Shown here piece after piece: positions 1 through 9,055 of a stretch of DNA of 64,000 nt. The translations under genes were made by a program, and so were the position numbers. The notes below the pieces were generated by a model. That model was not told the DNA's origin and ran no database searches. It was given only the letters and a program-made list of their open reading frames with translations. Position 1 is the stretch's first letter. Each line of letters opens with the position of its first letter. Location of the stretch: NCBI RefSeq assembly GCF_001295925.1, contig NZ_LJHQ01000022.1, positions 62,001-126,000 of the forward strand, in the 5' to 3' direction. The stretch comes from Allobosea sp. AAP35. Lineage in GTDB: Bacteria > Pseudomonadota > Alphaproteobacteria > Rhizobiales > Beijerinckiaceae.

Positions 1-470
1 CCGGCGAAGACAAAGCCGGTCGCGTAGCGACCGAATTCAGACAGGGTGGCAAACTCGCCGGTTTCGCCCGTGACCGTCACGCCCGCCCCCAGCGACAGTG
101 CCGCCAGGGGCGGCAACTTCATCGAGGGGCCGGGATAGACGAAACTCCGCAAGGCGCTGACGCGGTGGGTCGGAACCAGCGCATCGGCGCGCAGGGCATC
201 GTCGGGGACATAGCCGACATAGCCGTCCGAACGGAGCTGGACCCAGGCCCAGCCCTCGAACCGCTCATATACGTCGACCGCCTCGCCGCAGAGTGCCTCG
301 GTGTCGAGCGGGGCATCGGGGCGTGGTTCGCGGCGCACGGGCGCGGAGGGGGCAGCAACGCGCATCGGCACGGGATCGACAAAGGCGCGCGCCTCAACGA
401 GGCCCTCGAGATGGCGGGCGGCGAGATCGGCGCGGGCAGGCGTCAGGCGGCGGTCGAGAATCGCATTCAT
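1..470 (-). CDS. NlpC/P60-type SH3 peptidase, N-terminal part only
   Basis: The gene starts with ATG at 470 and runs off the left edge, leaving about 156 N-terminal residues. The visible part begins MNAILDRRLTPARADLAA, then shows two SH3-like stretches (roughly residues 30-95 with FEGWAWVQLRSDGYVGYV, and residues 105-155). This N-terminal arrangement is typical of alphaproteobacterial C40 (NlpC/P60) peptidoglycan endopeptidases, whose catalytic Cys-His domain would lie outside the window. The call therefore rests on the SH3 part and on context: in this order such a gene often sits next to a leucyl-aminopeptidase-family gene, as here. A MarR gene lies 38 bases upstream on the same strand. The hydrolase function is inference; the SH3 architecture is what is seen. 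Confidence 0.7.
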   Translation of the reverse strand, partial: MNAILDRRLTPARADLAARHLEGLVEARAFVDPVPMRVAAPSAPVRREPRPDAPLDTEALCGEAVDVYERFEGWAWVQLRSDGYVGYVPDDALRADALVPTHRVSALRSFVYPGPSMKLPPLAALSLGAGVTVTGETGEFATLSEFGRYATGFVFA

Positions 471-508
471 TGCGGTATTCTACCCGCCCCGCGCCGGAAC
501 GGGAACGT

Positions 509-862
509 TCAGCCGCCGCCCATCTCGCGGGCGCGCTCGACCACAAGATCCGCCAGCCGCTCGACCGCGAGCGCGCCGGCCACCGTGCGCTGGATCACGA
601 CGTTGCGCCGGTCGAAATCGTCCCGCTTGCGGCTGACGAGGCCAAGCTTGCCCATGGTGTCGAGCGCGCGGGTGATCACCGGCTTGGTCACGCCGAGCTG
701 GGCCGCCAGGCCCCGGACCGTATGGGGCGGCAGCTCCAGATAGATCGTCAGCAGGATCGCGGTCTGCCGTGCCGACAGATCAGCCTGCCCGTCCCGCACG
801 AGATCGAGATGGACCTGCCGCCAGAGCCTGAGCGCCTGCGAGGGCTTGATCTCCAAGGGCAT
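509..862 (-). CDS. MarR-family winged-helix transcriptional regulator
   Basis: A 117-residue protein, short for the family (usually 140-160). The central part is a winged helix-turn-helix: LAAQLGVTKPVITRALD is the recognition region (about residues 52-68), and KRDDFDRRNVVIQRT (about residues 78-92) is the wing with the usual D-R pair. It would bind DNA as a dimer. The dimerisation helices look abbreviated, so the protein may be a compact MarR or MarR-like variant. It lies between the aminopeptidase gene (80 bases upstream) and the NlpC/P60 gene, all on the minus strand, so it may be cotranscribed with them. No ligand or target can be deduced. Confidence 0.8.
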   Translation of the reverse strand: MPLEIKPSQALRLWRQVHLDLVRDGQADLSARQTAILLTIYLELPPHTVRGLAAQLGVTKPVITRALDTMGKLGLVSRKRDDFDRRNVVIQRTVAGALAVERLADLVVERAREMGGG

Positions 863-942
863 GAGTGGCGCGGTCCCGATCGTTACGGGTCCGTATCATT
901 AGCCTGCGCGCGCAGGGACGCAATCGGGATGCGCCAACAGGA

Positions 943-2328
943 TTAACCGGCCGGGTAGAATTGCCTCACCAGCGCATAGGTCAGCCGCGCCGCCTGGCAT
1001 TCGCCGCCCTCTGGTCGTCCGGGCTTCGAGGAGGGATTCCAGGCATAGATGTCGAAATGGGCGTAGGAGGCGGTCTTGTCGACGAAGCGATTGAGGAAGA
1101 GCGCCGCCGTCACTGAGCCGGCGAAGCTGCCGCCTGAGACATGGTTGAGATCGGCAATGCGCGAATCGAGCATGCGCTCATAGGGCGGCCAGAGCGGCAG
1201 GCGCCAGACCGGATCGTTGACCACCTCGCCAAGCCGCGCGATCTCGGCCGCCAGCCCGTCGTCCTGGGTGTAGAAGGCCGGCAGGTCCGGGCCGAGCGCT
1301 GTGCGGGCGGCGCCGGTCAGAGTTGCGAAGTCGATCAGGAGTTCGGGGGCCTCTTCATCGGCCAGTGTCAGCGCGTCGGCGAGGATCAGCCGACCTTCCG
1401 CATCGGTGTTGCCGATCTCGACAGTGAGGCCCTTGCGGCTGGGCAGCACGTCGCCCGGTCGGAAGGACGCGCCCGACACGGCATTCTCGACTGCGGGCAC
1501 GAGCAGGCGCAGCCGCACCGGGAGCTTGGCCAGCATGATCATGCGGGCGGCTGCGATCGCGGCCGCTGCCCCGCCCATGTCCTTCTTCATCAGCAACATG
1601 CCGGCAGAGGTTTTGAGATCGAGCCCGCCGGTATCGAAGGCGACGCCCTTTCCGACGAGCGTGACCTTGGGATGGGCCGGATCGCCCCAGACCAGATCGA
1701 CAAGCCGCGGCGCGCGCGTCGAGGCGCGACCGACCGCATGGATCATCGGGAAATTGCGGGCAATGAGGTCGTCGCCGACGATCGCGGCGACGACCGCCCC
1801 CGTCTCGCCCGCCAAAGCGCGGATCGCCGCCTCGATCTCGGCCGGCCCCATGTCGTTGGCCGGGGTGTTGACGAGATCGCGGGCGAGCACGACGGAGCTT
1901 GCGATCCGCAGAAGCTCTTCGCCGTCCAAGCCCTCGGGCAACACGAGGCGCGCCTTTGCCGGGGCGGGCTTGCGATAGCGCTCGAAGCGATAACCCTGCA
2001 GCAGCCAGCCGAGCGCGGCGAGGGCGAGATCGCCCGTCTCGCCGGTCAGCGCGTAATCACCGTCAGGCAGGAGCGTCGCCAGCCGGCCGGGCGCGAAAGG
2101 GTCGCGGCGGCGCGCATCCGAGCCTTCGACGCCCAGAAGCACGGCGCCGACGGCGCCCGCCGCGTCCGGCAGCACGAGATGCTGGCCCGGTTGCGCGGCA
2201 AACTCCTGCGCTTCGGCAAAGCGCCGGCCCTCCGGCGCGAGCGCGCCCAATAGCGTCGCCAACCCCGCCCTCGTCACGCAATGAATGGGAATCGCAGTGG
2301 CCGAGGCGGCGACGAGGAGGCTGTTCAC
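943..2328 (-). CDS. leucyl aminopeptidase family protein (M17)
   Basis: 461 residues, cytosolic, belonging to the M17 dizinc leucyl aminopeptidase family, which releases N-terminal residues from peptides. The C-terminal catalytic half carries the metal and active-site motifs in order: GKGVAFDTGGLDLK (about residues 227-240), KKDMGGAAA (about 249-257) and the signature NTDAEGRLILADAL (about 308-321). The N-terminal half is poorly conserved, as in the shorter PepA/PepB-like relatives. The ATG at 2328 gives a normal family length. It is transcribed away from the TPR gene starting at 2435, so the gap of about 100 bases holds two divergent promoters. Whether it acts as PepA or as a narrower peptidase cannot be told from sequence. 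Confidence 0.9.
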   Translation of the reverse strand: MNSLLVAASATAIPIHCVTRAGLATLLGALAPEGRRFAEAQEFAAQPGQHLVLPDAAGAVGAVLLGVEGSDARRRDPFAPGRLATLLPDGDYALTGETGDLALAALGWLLQGYRFERYRKPAPAKARLVLPEGLDGEELLRIASSVVLARDLVNTPANDMGPAEIEAAIRALAGETGAVVAAIVGDDLIARNFPMIHAVGRASTRAPRLVDLVWGDPAHPKVTLVGKGVAFDTGGLDLKTSAGMLLMKKDMGGAAAAIAAARMIMLAKLPVRLRLLVPAVENAVSGASFRPGDVLPSRKGLTVEIGNTDAEGRLILADALTLADEEAPELLIDFATLTGAARTALGPDLPAFYTQDDGLAAEIARLGEVVNDPVWRLPLWPPYERMLDSRIADLNHVSGGSFAGSVTAALFLNRFVDKTASYAHFDIYAWNPSSKPGRPEGGECQAARLTYALVRQFYPAG

Positions 2329-2369
2329 GAGGCTCGGATACCTGGTTGGGAGGACGCGGATCGTGCCGG

Positions 2370-2384
2370 TTAAGGATGCGTTAG
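2370..2384 (+). promoter_or_regulatory. CtrA-like box upstream of the TadD-like gene
   Basis: The bases read TTAA, seven bases, TTAG, followed at once by GGTTAAC. The CtrA consensus is TTAA-N7-TTAA(C), so this is one mismatch from it, with a second TTAAC half-site next to it. It lies about 50 bases upstream of the TPR gene start, in AT-richer sequence than its surroundings. Assignment to CtrA is inference. Confidence 0.35.
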
Positions 2385-2434
2385 GGTTAACACTTTATCA
2401 CCGAAGCACCCCTTCCTGCCATCATGGCAAGGCG

Positions 2435-3349
2435 ATGAGACCCATGTTTTTCAGTCATCTGTCTTCGCTTTCCCAGACACGCCGGCGCGGCGCGGCCAGC
2501 CTTCTCCGGTCGTACCGGCGTCGACTGGCGCTCGGCGTCTGCATCGCCGCTTTGGCGCTCGGAGGCTGCCAAAGCCGGGGCGGCGGATTGGGCGACATCA
2601 CGGGCTCGATCGGCAAGACCGCGTCGCAACCGCGCAGCACCGCCGACTGGCATGCCGAAAGCGACCGCTGGGGCAAGCGTTACGAAGCCAATCCCAAGGA
2701 CCGCGACGCCGCGTTCAACTATGCCCGTGCGCTGCGGGCGCTCGACCAGAACGCACAGACGCTCGCCGTGCTGCAGGGCGCGGTGCTGGCCCATTCCAGC
2801 GATCGCGAATTGCTCGGCGCCTATGGCCGCTCTCTGGCGGATAACGGCCGCCTGAAGGAAGCCGACGAGGTGCTTTCGCGGGCGCATTCGCCAGAGCGGC
2901 CCGACTGGCGGATCCTCTCGGCGCAAGGCACGGTGGCCGACCAGCTCGGCGAGCATGCCAGGGCGCAGCAGATCTATCAGGCGGCGCTCAAGATCGCGCC
3001 GGGCGAACCGACGATCCTGTCCAATCTTGGCCTTTCGCTGGCTCTGTCGAAGCAACTGCCGGAAGCCGAGCGCGTCCTGCGCGAAGCGGCCTCCACCGGC
3101 AGTGGCGATCCCCGCGTCCGGCAAAATCTCGTGCTGGTGCTTGGTCTGCAGGGCCGCTTCGCCGAGGCCGAGGCTCTCGCCCGGCAGGACCAGAACCCCG
3201 CCGAGGCCGCAGCCACGGTCGCCTATCTCAAGCGCAGCGTCAGCCAGCCCAACAGCTGGGACATGCTCAAGACGGGCGGCGCGAAGGGCAAATCGAGACC
3301 CACTGCCGCCGAGGCCGGTGCATCGGGGACGCCCTCCCCTCAGGGCTGA
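2435..3349 (+). CDS. tadD: TPR-repeat lipoprotein, TadD-like pilus assembly protein
   Basis: 304 residues from ATG 2435; a second in-frame ATG at 2444 is also possible, as the AAGG at 2429-2432 is nearer-ideal spacing for it. The N-terminus has a basic region and a hydrophobic core ending in a lipobox-like LALGGC (around residues 42-47), so export and lipidation are likely. The rest (about residues 80-260) is a run of TPR-like helical pairs, for example NYARALRALDQNAQTLAVL and NLGLSLALSKQLPEAERVL. It lies beside the tad genes but converges with tadC from the other side. TadD-family TPR lipoproteins help secretin or pilus assembly at the outer membrane. The TPR and lipoprotein nature is seen; the TadD role is inferred from context. 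Confidence 0.8.
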   Translation: MRPMFFSHLSSLSQTRRRGAASLLRSYRRRLALGVCIAALALGGCQSRGGGLGDITGSIGKTASQPRSTADWHAESDRWGKRYEANPKDRDAAFNYARALRALDQNAQTLAVLQGAVLAHSSDRELLGAYGRSLADNGRLKEADEVLSRAHSPERPDWRILSAQGTVADQLGEHARAQQIYQAALKIAPGEPTILSNLGLSLALSKQLPEAERVLREAASTGSGDPRVRQNLVLVLGLQGRFAEAEALARQDQNPAEAAATVAYLKRSVSQPNSWDMLKTGGAKGKSRPTAAEAGASGTPSPQG

Positions 3350-3357
3350 GCACATAC

Positions 3358-3431
3358 CCCGGTCAATCTTGCCATCCTGAATTGACCGGGCGCCGCCCCA
3401 TGGCGGATGCCCGGCCGCTGTCACGGGCATC
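3358..3431. terminator. two hairpins between convergent genes
   Basis: A perfect 10-base inverted repeat (3358-3367 and 3381-3390, 13-base loop) is followed by a second one of 8 bases (3406-3413 and 3424-3431). They lie between the convergent ends of the TPR gene and tadC. Neither has a clear T-run, so bidirectional termination is plausible but not certain. Confidence 0.5.
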
Positions 3432-3454
3432 GAGAGCCGCTCAGATCGTTGCTG

Positions 3455-4432
3455 TCACTGCAGCTTCATCACCTGAATGGCCGCCGGCATCATGATGACG
3501 ACGAACAGCACCGGCAGGAAGAACAGGATCATCGGCACGGTCAGCTTCGGCGGCAGGGAAGCAGCCTTCTTTTCCGCTTCCATCATGCGCTGGTCGCGGC
3601 TTTCCTGCGACAGTGTGCGCAGCGCGGTCCCCAGGGGCGTGCCGTAGCGCTCCGCCTGGATCAGCGCGGTCGAGACCGATTTGACACCCTCCAGCCCGGT
3701 GCGGGCGCTGAGGTTCTCATAAGCCTGGCGGCGCTCGGAGAGGTATGACAGCTCCGCCGTGCACAACGCGAACTCTTCGGCCAGCGGCACCGACTGCCCG
3801 CCGATCTCGGTCGAGACCTTCCGGAAGGCATGCTCGATCGACATGCCCGATTCAACACAGATCAACAGCAGATCGAGCGCATCCGGAAAGGCCAGCTTCA
3901 TCGAGGCCTGGCGCTTGCTGATCTGGTTCGACAGGAACAGTTCGGGCGCCTTGATGCCGAGATAGGCGCCGCCGACCGCCATCCCGATCCTGACGATCGT
4001 CGATTGACCGGTGTCCTTGAGGACGAAAACATAAAACAGCGTCAACAGAAACAGGCCGATCGGCATTACCAGTCGGAAGAAGAGGAATCCCACTTCAGCC
4101 TGCTGCCCACGATAGCCGGCCATTGCGAGCTGCTTCTTGGCGGTCTCGGTGCCGAGCCAGTCGCTGAGCTTGAACTGATGGACGATGCGCCGCATGAACT
4201 CCTTCGGCTCCTGGCGCAAAGAGACACGGTCGCTTTGCCGGTTGAGCCGTTCGCGCTCGCGGGCGCGAATCTTGTCGCGCTCGGTGGCAACGCTTTTCAT
4301 GCGCTTTTGGAGGTTCGAGCCTTCCGTCAGCGGGATCGCGATGGTCAGCACCGTGGCGGCGGCGGCGATGGCGACGAACAGCGCCAGCAGGAACTGGCTG
4401 TCGACGGCCTTTTCCGCGATCAGGGAAATCAT
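3455..4432 (-). CDS. tadC: Tad pilus inner-membrane platform protein TadC (T2SF family)
   Basis: 325 residues. The N-terminus is a membrane segment (FLLALFVAIAAAATVLTIAI), followed by a charged cytoplasmic loop rich in Arg/Glu (about 40-75), further hydrophobic helices around 125-165, the T2SF domain (about 185-300; ALDLLLICVESGMSIEHAF) and a C-terminal membrane helix ending in MPAAIQVMKLQ. T2SF proteins pair (TadB/TadC) to form the inner-membrane platform that couples the CpaF ATPase to pilin polymerisation. It is the last gene of the minus-strand cpa-tad run, 10 bases after tadB. Length and order fit the family. Confidence 0.93.
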   Translation of the reverse strand: MISLIAEKAVDSQFLLALFVAIAAAATVLTIAIPLTEGSNLQKRMKSVATERDKIRARERERLNRQSDRVSLRQEPKEFMRRIVHQFKLSDWLGTETAKKQLAMAGYRGQQAEVGFLFFRLVMPIGLFLLTLFYVFVLKDTGQSTIVRIGMAVGGAYLGIKAPELFLSNQISKRQASMKLAFPDALDLLLICVESGMSIEHAFRKVSTEIGGQSVPLAEEFALCTAELSYLSERRQAYENLSARTGLEGVKSVSTALIQAERYGTPLGTALRTLSQESRDQRMMEAEKKAASLPPKLTVPMILFFLPVLFVVIMMPAAIQVMKLQ

Positions 4433-4442
4433 CGGCTCCGCC

Positions 4443-5420
4443 TCAAATGTTGAAGTTGATCATCTTGCGCATGATCAACACGCCGATGAGCATCCAGACC
4501 GCGCAACCCACCAGAGCGAACTTGCCTGACTGCGTAATCCAGAGCAGCTCGATGTAGCGAGGGCTCGTCAGATAGACCATGAGCGCCACCGTCGGCGGCA
4601 AGCAGGCGATGATGCCTGCGGAGGCCTTGGCTTCCATCGAAACGGCATTGATCTTGTCGCGCATCTTGCGGCGATCGCGAATGACGCGTGACAGATTGCC
4701 GAGGGTTTCCGAAAGATTGCCGCCAGTCTTCTGCTGGATGGCCAGAACGATGCCGAAGAAGTTCGACTCGGGGCAAGGCATGCGCTCGTAGAGCTTGGCG
4801 GCCGCGTCGGTGAGGGTCAGCCCAAGCGCCTGGCTTTCGATGATCAGACGAAACTCGGTCTTCACCGGCTCGACAGCCTCGGTCGCGACGATCCGCAGAC
4901 AGTCGTTGAGAGGCAGGCCTGCCTTGATGCCACGGGTGATGACGTCGATCGCATTGGGAAATTCGTTGCCGAACTTCTTCAGCCTGGCAGTCCGACAGCG
5001 CTGCAGGTACCAATGCGGCATGCCGAAGGCCCCGATGAACAGCCCGACCAGCCCAATAATCGGGTTGGCGCTCAACAGGAACAGGAGCAGGCCGGTGACC
5101 GCCGCCATGATGGCGCTGACGATGTAGTATTTCTTGCGGTTCCAGCTCAGCCCCGCTTGCTGGATGCGCTGTTCGAGCGTCAGCTTGTTGCGGGCGTTCT
5201 CGCGATTTTCGATATCCTTGAGGCTCTGGGCAACCTGACCGCGCTTGGCACGAGCCTGCGCCTCACGGTCGAATGTCCGGGCCGCGGCGGGTGCGGCGAA
5301 CTCCTTGCGGCGCTTTTCGGCGCGCGCCTCCCCGCTGAGCATCGGGTAGAACAACGCATAGATGACGCCGCCGACGGCCAGCGTCGCCAGAACGAACACG
5401 GCAATGAAGCTCAGATCCAT
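4443..5420 (-). CDS. tadB: Tad pilus inner-membrane platform protein TadB (T2SF family)
   Basis: 325 residues, the partner of TadC. It has an N-terminal membrane helix (FIAVFVLATLAVGGVIYALF), a long basic/charged cytoplasmic segment (about 30-90), a hydrophobic pair around 100-140, the T2SF domain (about 155-280; NAIDVITRGIKAGLPLNDCL and the conserved GNLSETLGNLS) and a C-terminal membrane helix. Together with TadC it forms the inner-membrane core of the Flp pilus machine. Starts with ATG at 5420, 27 bases after cpaF; cotranscription is very likely. Confidence 0.93.
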   Translation of the reverse strand: MDLSFIAVFVLATLAVGGVIYALFYPMLSGEARAEKRRKEFAAPAAARTFDREAQARAKRGQVAQSLKDIENRENARNKLTLEQRIQQAGLSWNRKKYYIVSAIMAAVTGLLLFLLSANPIIGLVGLFIGAFGMPHWYLQRCRTARLKKFGNEFPNAIDVITRGIKAGLPLNDCLRIVATEAVEPVKTEFRLIIESQALGLTLTDAAAKLYERMPCPESNFFGIVLAIQQKTGGNLSETLGNLSRVIRDRRKMRDKINAVSMEAKASAGIIACLPPTVALMVYLTSPRYIELLWITQSGKFALVGCAVWMLIGVLIMRKMINFNI

Positions 5421-5447
5421 GGCCGCTGCTCCGGCCCGCTGGCGTGG

Positions 5448-6896
5448 TCAGGCCGCATTGGGTTCGCCCTGCTCGAGTTCGTCGATCGCCGCGGCGAGCC
5501 TCTGCTCTTCGCCATAATAGCGTGCGCGCTCCCAGAAGCGTGGACGGCCGATACCGGTCGCACGGTGGCGGCCCAGGAGCTTGCCGTTGGCGTCCTCGCC
5601 CAGGATGTCGTAATTGACGATGTCCTGGGTGATGATGACGTCGCCTTCCATGCCCATCACCTCGGTGATGTGGGTGATGCGGCGCGAACCGTCGCGCAGG
5701 CGCTGCGCCTGGATGATCACGTCGATCGATGAGCAGATCATCTCGCGCAGGGTCTTCGAGGGCAGCGTGAAGCCGCCCATGGTGATCATCGATTCGATAC
5801 GGCTGAGGCATTCGCGCGGCGTGTTGGCGTGGAGCGTGCCCATCGAGCCGTCATGGCCCGTGTTCATCGCCTGCAAAAGATCAAAGGCCTCGGGGCCGCG
5901 AACCTCGCCGACGATGATCCGCTCGGGGCGCATGCGAAGGCAGTTCTTGACGAGGTCGCGCATCGTCACCGCGCCGGTGCCCTCGAGATTGGGCGGGCGG
6001 GTTTCGAGGCGCACGACATGCGGCTGCTGGAGCTGGAGTTCGGCTGCGTCCTCGCAGGTGATGACGCGCTCGTCGAGGTCGATATAGTTCGTCAGGCAGT
6101 TGAGCAGCGTCGTCTTGCCCGAGCCCGTACCGCCGGAGATGACGATGTTGCAGCGGACCCGGCCGATGATCTTGAGGATCTCGGCGCCAGGCGGCGAGAT
6201 CGCGCCGAATTTGACGAGCTGGTCGAGCGTCAGCTTGTCCTTCTTGAACTTACGAATGGTCAGCGCCGGGCCGTCGATCGCCAGAGGCGGGGCGATGACG
6301 TTGACGCGCGAGCCGTCGGCGAGGCGCGCGTCGCAGATCGGCGAGCTTTCGTCGACGCGGCGGCCGACCTGGCTGACGATGCGCTGGCAGATGTTCATCA
6401 GCTGCGCGTTGTCGCGGAAGCGGATATTGGTCAGCGTGATCTTGCCGCCGACTTCGATGAAGGTGCGCGAGGCGCCGTTGACCATGATGTCGGCGATGTC
6501 GTCGCGGGCGAGCAGCGGTTCGAGCGGACCGTAGCCGAGCACGTCGTTGCAGATGTCGTCGAGCAGTTCCTCCTGCTCGGCAATCGAGAGCACGACGTTC
6601 TTCAGCGAGATGATCTCGTTGATGATGTCGCGGATTTCCTCGCGCGCCGATTCACCATCGAGCTTGGCAAGCTGCGACAGGTCGATCGCCTCGATGAGAG
6701 CACCGAAGATCATGCTCTTCATCTGGTAGTATTCGTCCGAGCGCGGCTGCTCGGTCGGCGGTGCCGGGGGCGGGGCCCGGCGCGTTTCGGCGGCAACCGG
6801 CAGCGGCTCTGGCTTACGCGACGGAGCGGCGGCGGCCGGCGTCTTCAGGACCAGGGCCGGGGCGGCAGTTCCGCCGGGGGATCGCTTTCCAAACAT
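5448..6896 (-). CDS. cpaF: Tad pilus assembly/retraction ATPase CpaF (TadA)
   Basis: 482 residues, the hexameric secretion ATPase of the Tad pilus. The N-terminus (1-55) is Pro/Ala-rich and probably disordered. The N-terminal domain of the VirB11/CpaF type follows, then the Walker A GGTGSGKTTLLN (about residues 255-266), a Walker B region (ERIIVGEVRGPEAFDLLQA, with Glu of the aspartate box) and a His box (GHDGSMGTLHANTP). All catalytic motifs are present. It works at the cytoplasmic face of TadB/TadC. Start at 6896 gives a family-like length. Confidence 0.96.
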   Translation of the reverse strand: MFGKRSPGGTAAPALVLKTPAAAAPSRKPEPLPVAAETRRAPPPAPPTEQPRSDEYYQMKSMIFGALIEAIDLSQLAKLDGESAREEIRDIINEIISLKNVVLSIAEQEELLDDICNDVLGYGPLEPLLARDDIADIMVNGASRTFIEVGGKITLTNIRFRDNAQLMNICQRIVSQVGRRVDESSPICDARLADGSRVNVIAPPLAIDGPALTIRKFKKDKLTLDQLVKFGAISPPGAEILKIIGRVRCNIVISGGTGSGKTTLLNCLTNYIDLDERVITCEDAAELQLQQPHVVRLETRPPNLEGTGAVTMRDLVKNCLRMRPERIIVGEVRGPEAFDLLQAMNTGHDGSMGTLHANTPRECLSRIESMITMGGFTLPSKTLREMICSSIDVIIQAQRLRDGSRRITHITEVMGMEGDVIITQDIVNYDILGEDANGKLLGRHRATGIGRPRFWERARYYGEEQRLAAAIDELEQGEPNAA

Positions 6897-6990
6897 CTCA
6901 ATCCTCTTTCGCGGCCATCAGCCGCGTCGCCGGCCGGCGGGGGCTAGCGCAGCCCCAAACCCTGCCCCTGGTCCGGAGACCCCGCATCGC

Positions 6991-8253
6991 TCAGGCCTTG
7001 CGCCGCAGCTTGGCGACGAGCGGCTCGAACAGGCTGCGCTTGCCGCGCTTGGCCTCGCCGCGCCCGGTCAGGCTGCTGGCGATCTGGACGAAGGCCTCGG
7101 CGATCTTGCCGGTGGGCTGCACCTCCGCGATCATCTGGCCGTTATTGGCTGCGGTGCCGAAGAGCTGTGCATCGAACGGGATCGAGGTCAGGACATCGAC
7201 GCCCAGCGCCTTGGCGAATTCGGCGGCATCGATTTCCGGACGCTTGGGCATGCCGACCTGGTTGAGCACCAGCTTCGCACCCGAATCGTTGGGACGGTTG
7301 GCACGCGCCAGATCCATCAAATTCTTGGCGTTCCTGAGCGAGGCGAGTTCGGGGCCCGCGACGACGACGATCTCGTCGGAGCTGATCAGGGCGCGCCGGA
7401 CCCAGCCGCTCCAGACATGGGGCACATCGAGGACCACGCAGGGCACGGTGGCGCGAAGCAGGTCGAAGAGCTGCTCGAAGGCGTCATCCGGCAGATCCAG
7501 CGTGCGGTCGAGCATCGCGGGCGCCGCCAGCAGGGTCAGATTGTCGCTGCAGCGGGAGAGCAACCGGTCGAGCATGTTGGCGTCGAGACGCTCCGGGGCA
7601 AACACCGCCTCGGCGATGCCCTGCGGCGGGTCCTGGTTGAAGTCGAGGCCGGCCGTGCCATAGGCGATGTCGAGATCGACGATGACGGTGGAGGCGTCGA
7701 GATTGCGGGCGATCGCCCAGGCGACGTTATGGGCGACGGTCGAGGCACCCACACCGCCCTTGGCGCCCATCACGGCGATGATGCGGCCGAGATTGCGGGC
7801 GCCGGGCGAAACATAGAGTTCCGACAGCGTCTTCAGCACATCGATCGTCTCGAGCGGCGCGATCAGATATTCGCTGACGCCACGGCGGATCAGATCGCGG
7901 TAAAGCTGGACATCGTTGACATGACCGATGACGACGACCTTGGTGCCGGCGTCGCAGCTCTCGGACAGCGTGTCGAGATGCCCGACCAGGCTCGCGGGAT
8001 CGGACACGGTTTCCAGCACGATGATGTTGGGTGTCGGGGCCGCGCGGAAGGCCTCGACCGCAGCGGCGGGGCCGCCCATCTGGACGCGTGCATGGGCCTT
8101 GTCCATGCGCCTGTCGGCGATGGCCGCCTGCATCGTGGCCGCGACCGCGGGTGTCTCGCAGAAGGCCTGCAAGGTGATGCGCGGCAGCGGCGCGATGACC
8201 TCGTCGGCCGCCGCGCGTCCGGATCCGCCGTCGAAATCCTGCCCGGCGCTCAT
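6991..8253 (-). CDS. cpaE: CpaE/TadZ, MinD-like pilus localisation ATPase
   Basis: 420 residues from ATG 8253, which overlaps the cpaD stop by one base (TGATG), so translation is coupled. Residues about 20-150 form a receiver-like domain (VVVIGHVNDVQLYRDLIRRG), and about 155-400 a ParA/MinD ATPase fold with GAKGGVGASTVAHN. The Walker A keeps the signature Lys of KGG but has Ala where MinD proteins have the second Lys, the atypical P-loop known in TadZ/CpaE. These proteins position the Tad machine at the pole. The reading frame stays open upstream of 8253, but that stretch lies over cpaD, so I reject it as start. Confidence 0.93.
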   Translation of the reverse strand: MSAGQDFDGGSGRAAADEVIAPLPRITLQAFCETPAVAATMQAAIADRRMDKAHARVQMGGPAAAVEAFRAAPTPNIIVLETVSDPASLVGHLDTLSESCDAGTKVVVIGHVNDVQLYRDLIRRGVSEYLIAPLETIDVLKTLSELYVSPGARNLGRIIAVMGAKGGVGASTVAHNVAWAIARNLDASTVIVDLDIAYGTAGLDFNQDPPQGIAEAVFAPERLDANMLDRLLSRCSDNLTLLAAPAMLDRTLDLPDDAFEQLFDLLRATVPCVVLDVPHVWSGWVRRALISSDEIVVVAGPELASLRNAKNLMDLARANRPNDSGAKLVLNQVGMPKRPEIDAAEFAKALGVDVLTSIPFDAQLFGTAANNGQMIAEVQPTGKIAEAFVQIASSLTGRGEAKRGKRSLFEPLVAKLRRKA

Positions 8254-8993
8254 CAGCGACCCCCAACGGTCGAGTTGATCTGCGGCGTTTCCTGCCGGTA
8301 CTGGGTCGATGGGTCCTTGCCGTCGCGGATCTTGGCGATGGCGCCCATCCGCTTGGCGATGTCGGGGCGACCCTCGCTGCGCGAACGGACCAGATCGATC
8401 GGATCGGCCACCTGCGCGGCCAGCGTGGCCTGGCTGGAACAGCCGAAGTTCCAGTAGGGCTCGTTGGACATGTCTTCCTTGAAGCTGGAGACGCCGGTGT
8501 CCGAGGGCCACTGGCCGCAATCATGCGGCAGTCTGGCCTGGAGCGAGGCGAAGGTCAGCCGGATGGGGGAAGCAAGGTTGGGATCGGCCACCGGATAGGT
8601 TCGCACCGACAGCGCCTGCCCGGAGACGCCGCCCCGGGCCAGCGCCGAGCGGATGCCGTTGAGCGTGTCGTGAGCCGCCATCTCGCGCCGGCTTCCGGTG
8701 GGGACCTGGGCGACGAGCCCGCCCCTGCCCGAGCGGCGATATTCCTGGGCGAACTCCGCGACATCCTCGGCCTGGCGGGAGTCGAGCCCGCCGCCCGAGC
8801 GGCCGACGAAGACATCGAGCGAGCGCGGCGCATCGCGCAGCACGATCGGGTGACGCTCGCGGACATCGACGGGTATCCCCGAATTCGCCAGGTCGCCCTT
8901 GCCCGCGCAGGCGCCGAGCAGCGTCGTGGCGAGGAGGACGGTGACGAGCCCTGCAGGCCGGAGCCGGGTCTTTTTCAGTGATCGAGCCATCAT
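8253..8993 (-). CDS. cpaD: CpaD family pilus assembly lipoprotein
   Basis: 246 residues from the ATG at 8993. It begins MMARSLKK, then a hydrophobic segment and a lipobox-like LLGAC, after which the mature part starts (GKGDLANSGIPVDVRERHPI). RHPIVL near residue 45 and the C-terminal NFGCSSQATLAAQVADP are hallmarks of CpaD proteins, which help place the CpaC secretin in the outer membrane. An earlier ATG at 9056 overlaps the cpaC stop (TGATG) and would add 21 residues before a normal signal peptide. It may be the translationally coupled start; I prefer 8993 because it places the signal peptide at the very N-terminus. Confidence 0.9.
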   Translation of the reverse strand: MMARSLKKTRLRPAGLVTVLLATTLLGACAGKGDLANSGIPVDVRERHPIVLRDAPRSLDVFVGRSGGGLDSRQAEDVAEFAQEYRRSGRGGLVAQVPTGSRREMAAHDTLNGIRSALARGGVSGQALSVRTYPVADPNLASPIRLTFASLQARLPHDCGQWPSDTGVSSFKEDMSNEPYWNFGCSSQATLAAQVADPIDLVRSRSEGRPDIAKRMGAIAKIRDGKDPSTQYRQETPQINSTVGGR

Positions 8994-9055
8994 GGTCTCG
9001 CCATCCCTTGCGCGTTGCGCCTTGAAACCTGGAGTCGCAATTCCGGAGCGGGCCA

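Noticed and set aside
6991-8520. Longer CpaE reading from 8520
   Set aside because: The extra residues lie over cpaD and are Arg/Gly-rich; the ATG at 8253 overlaps the cpaD stop, the usual arrangement.
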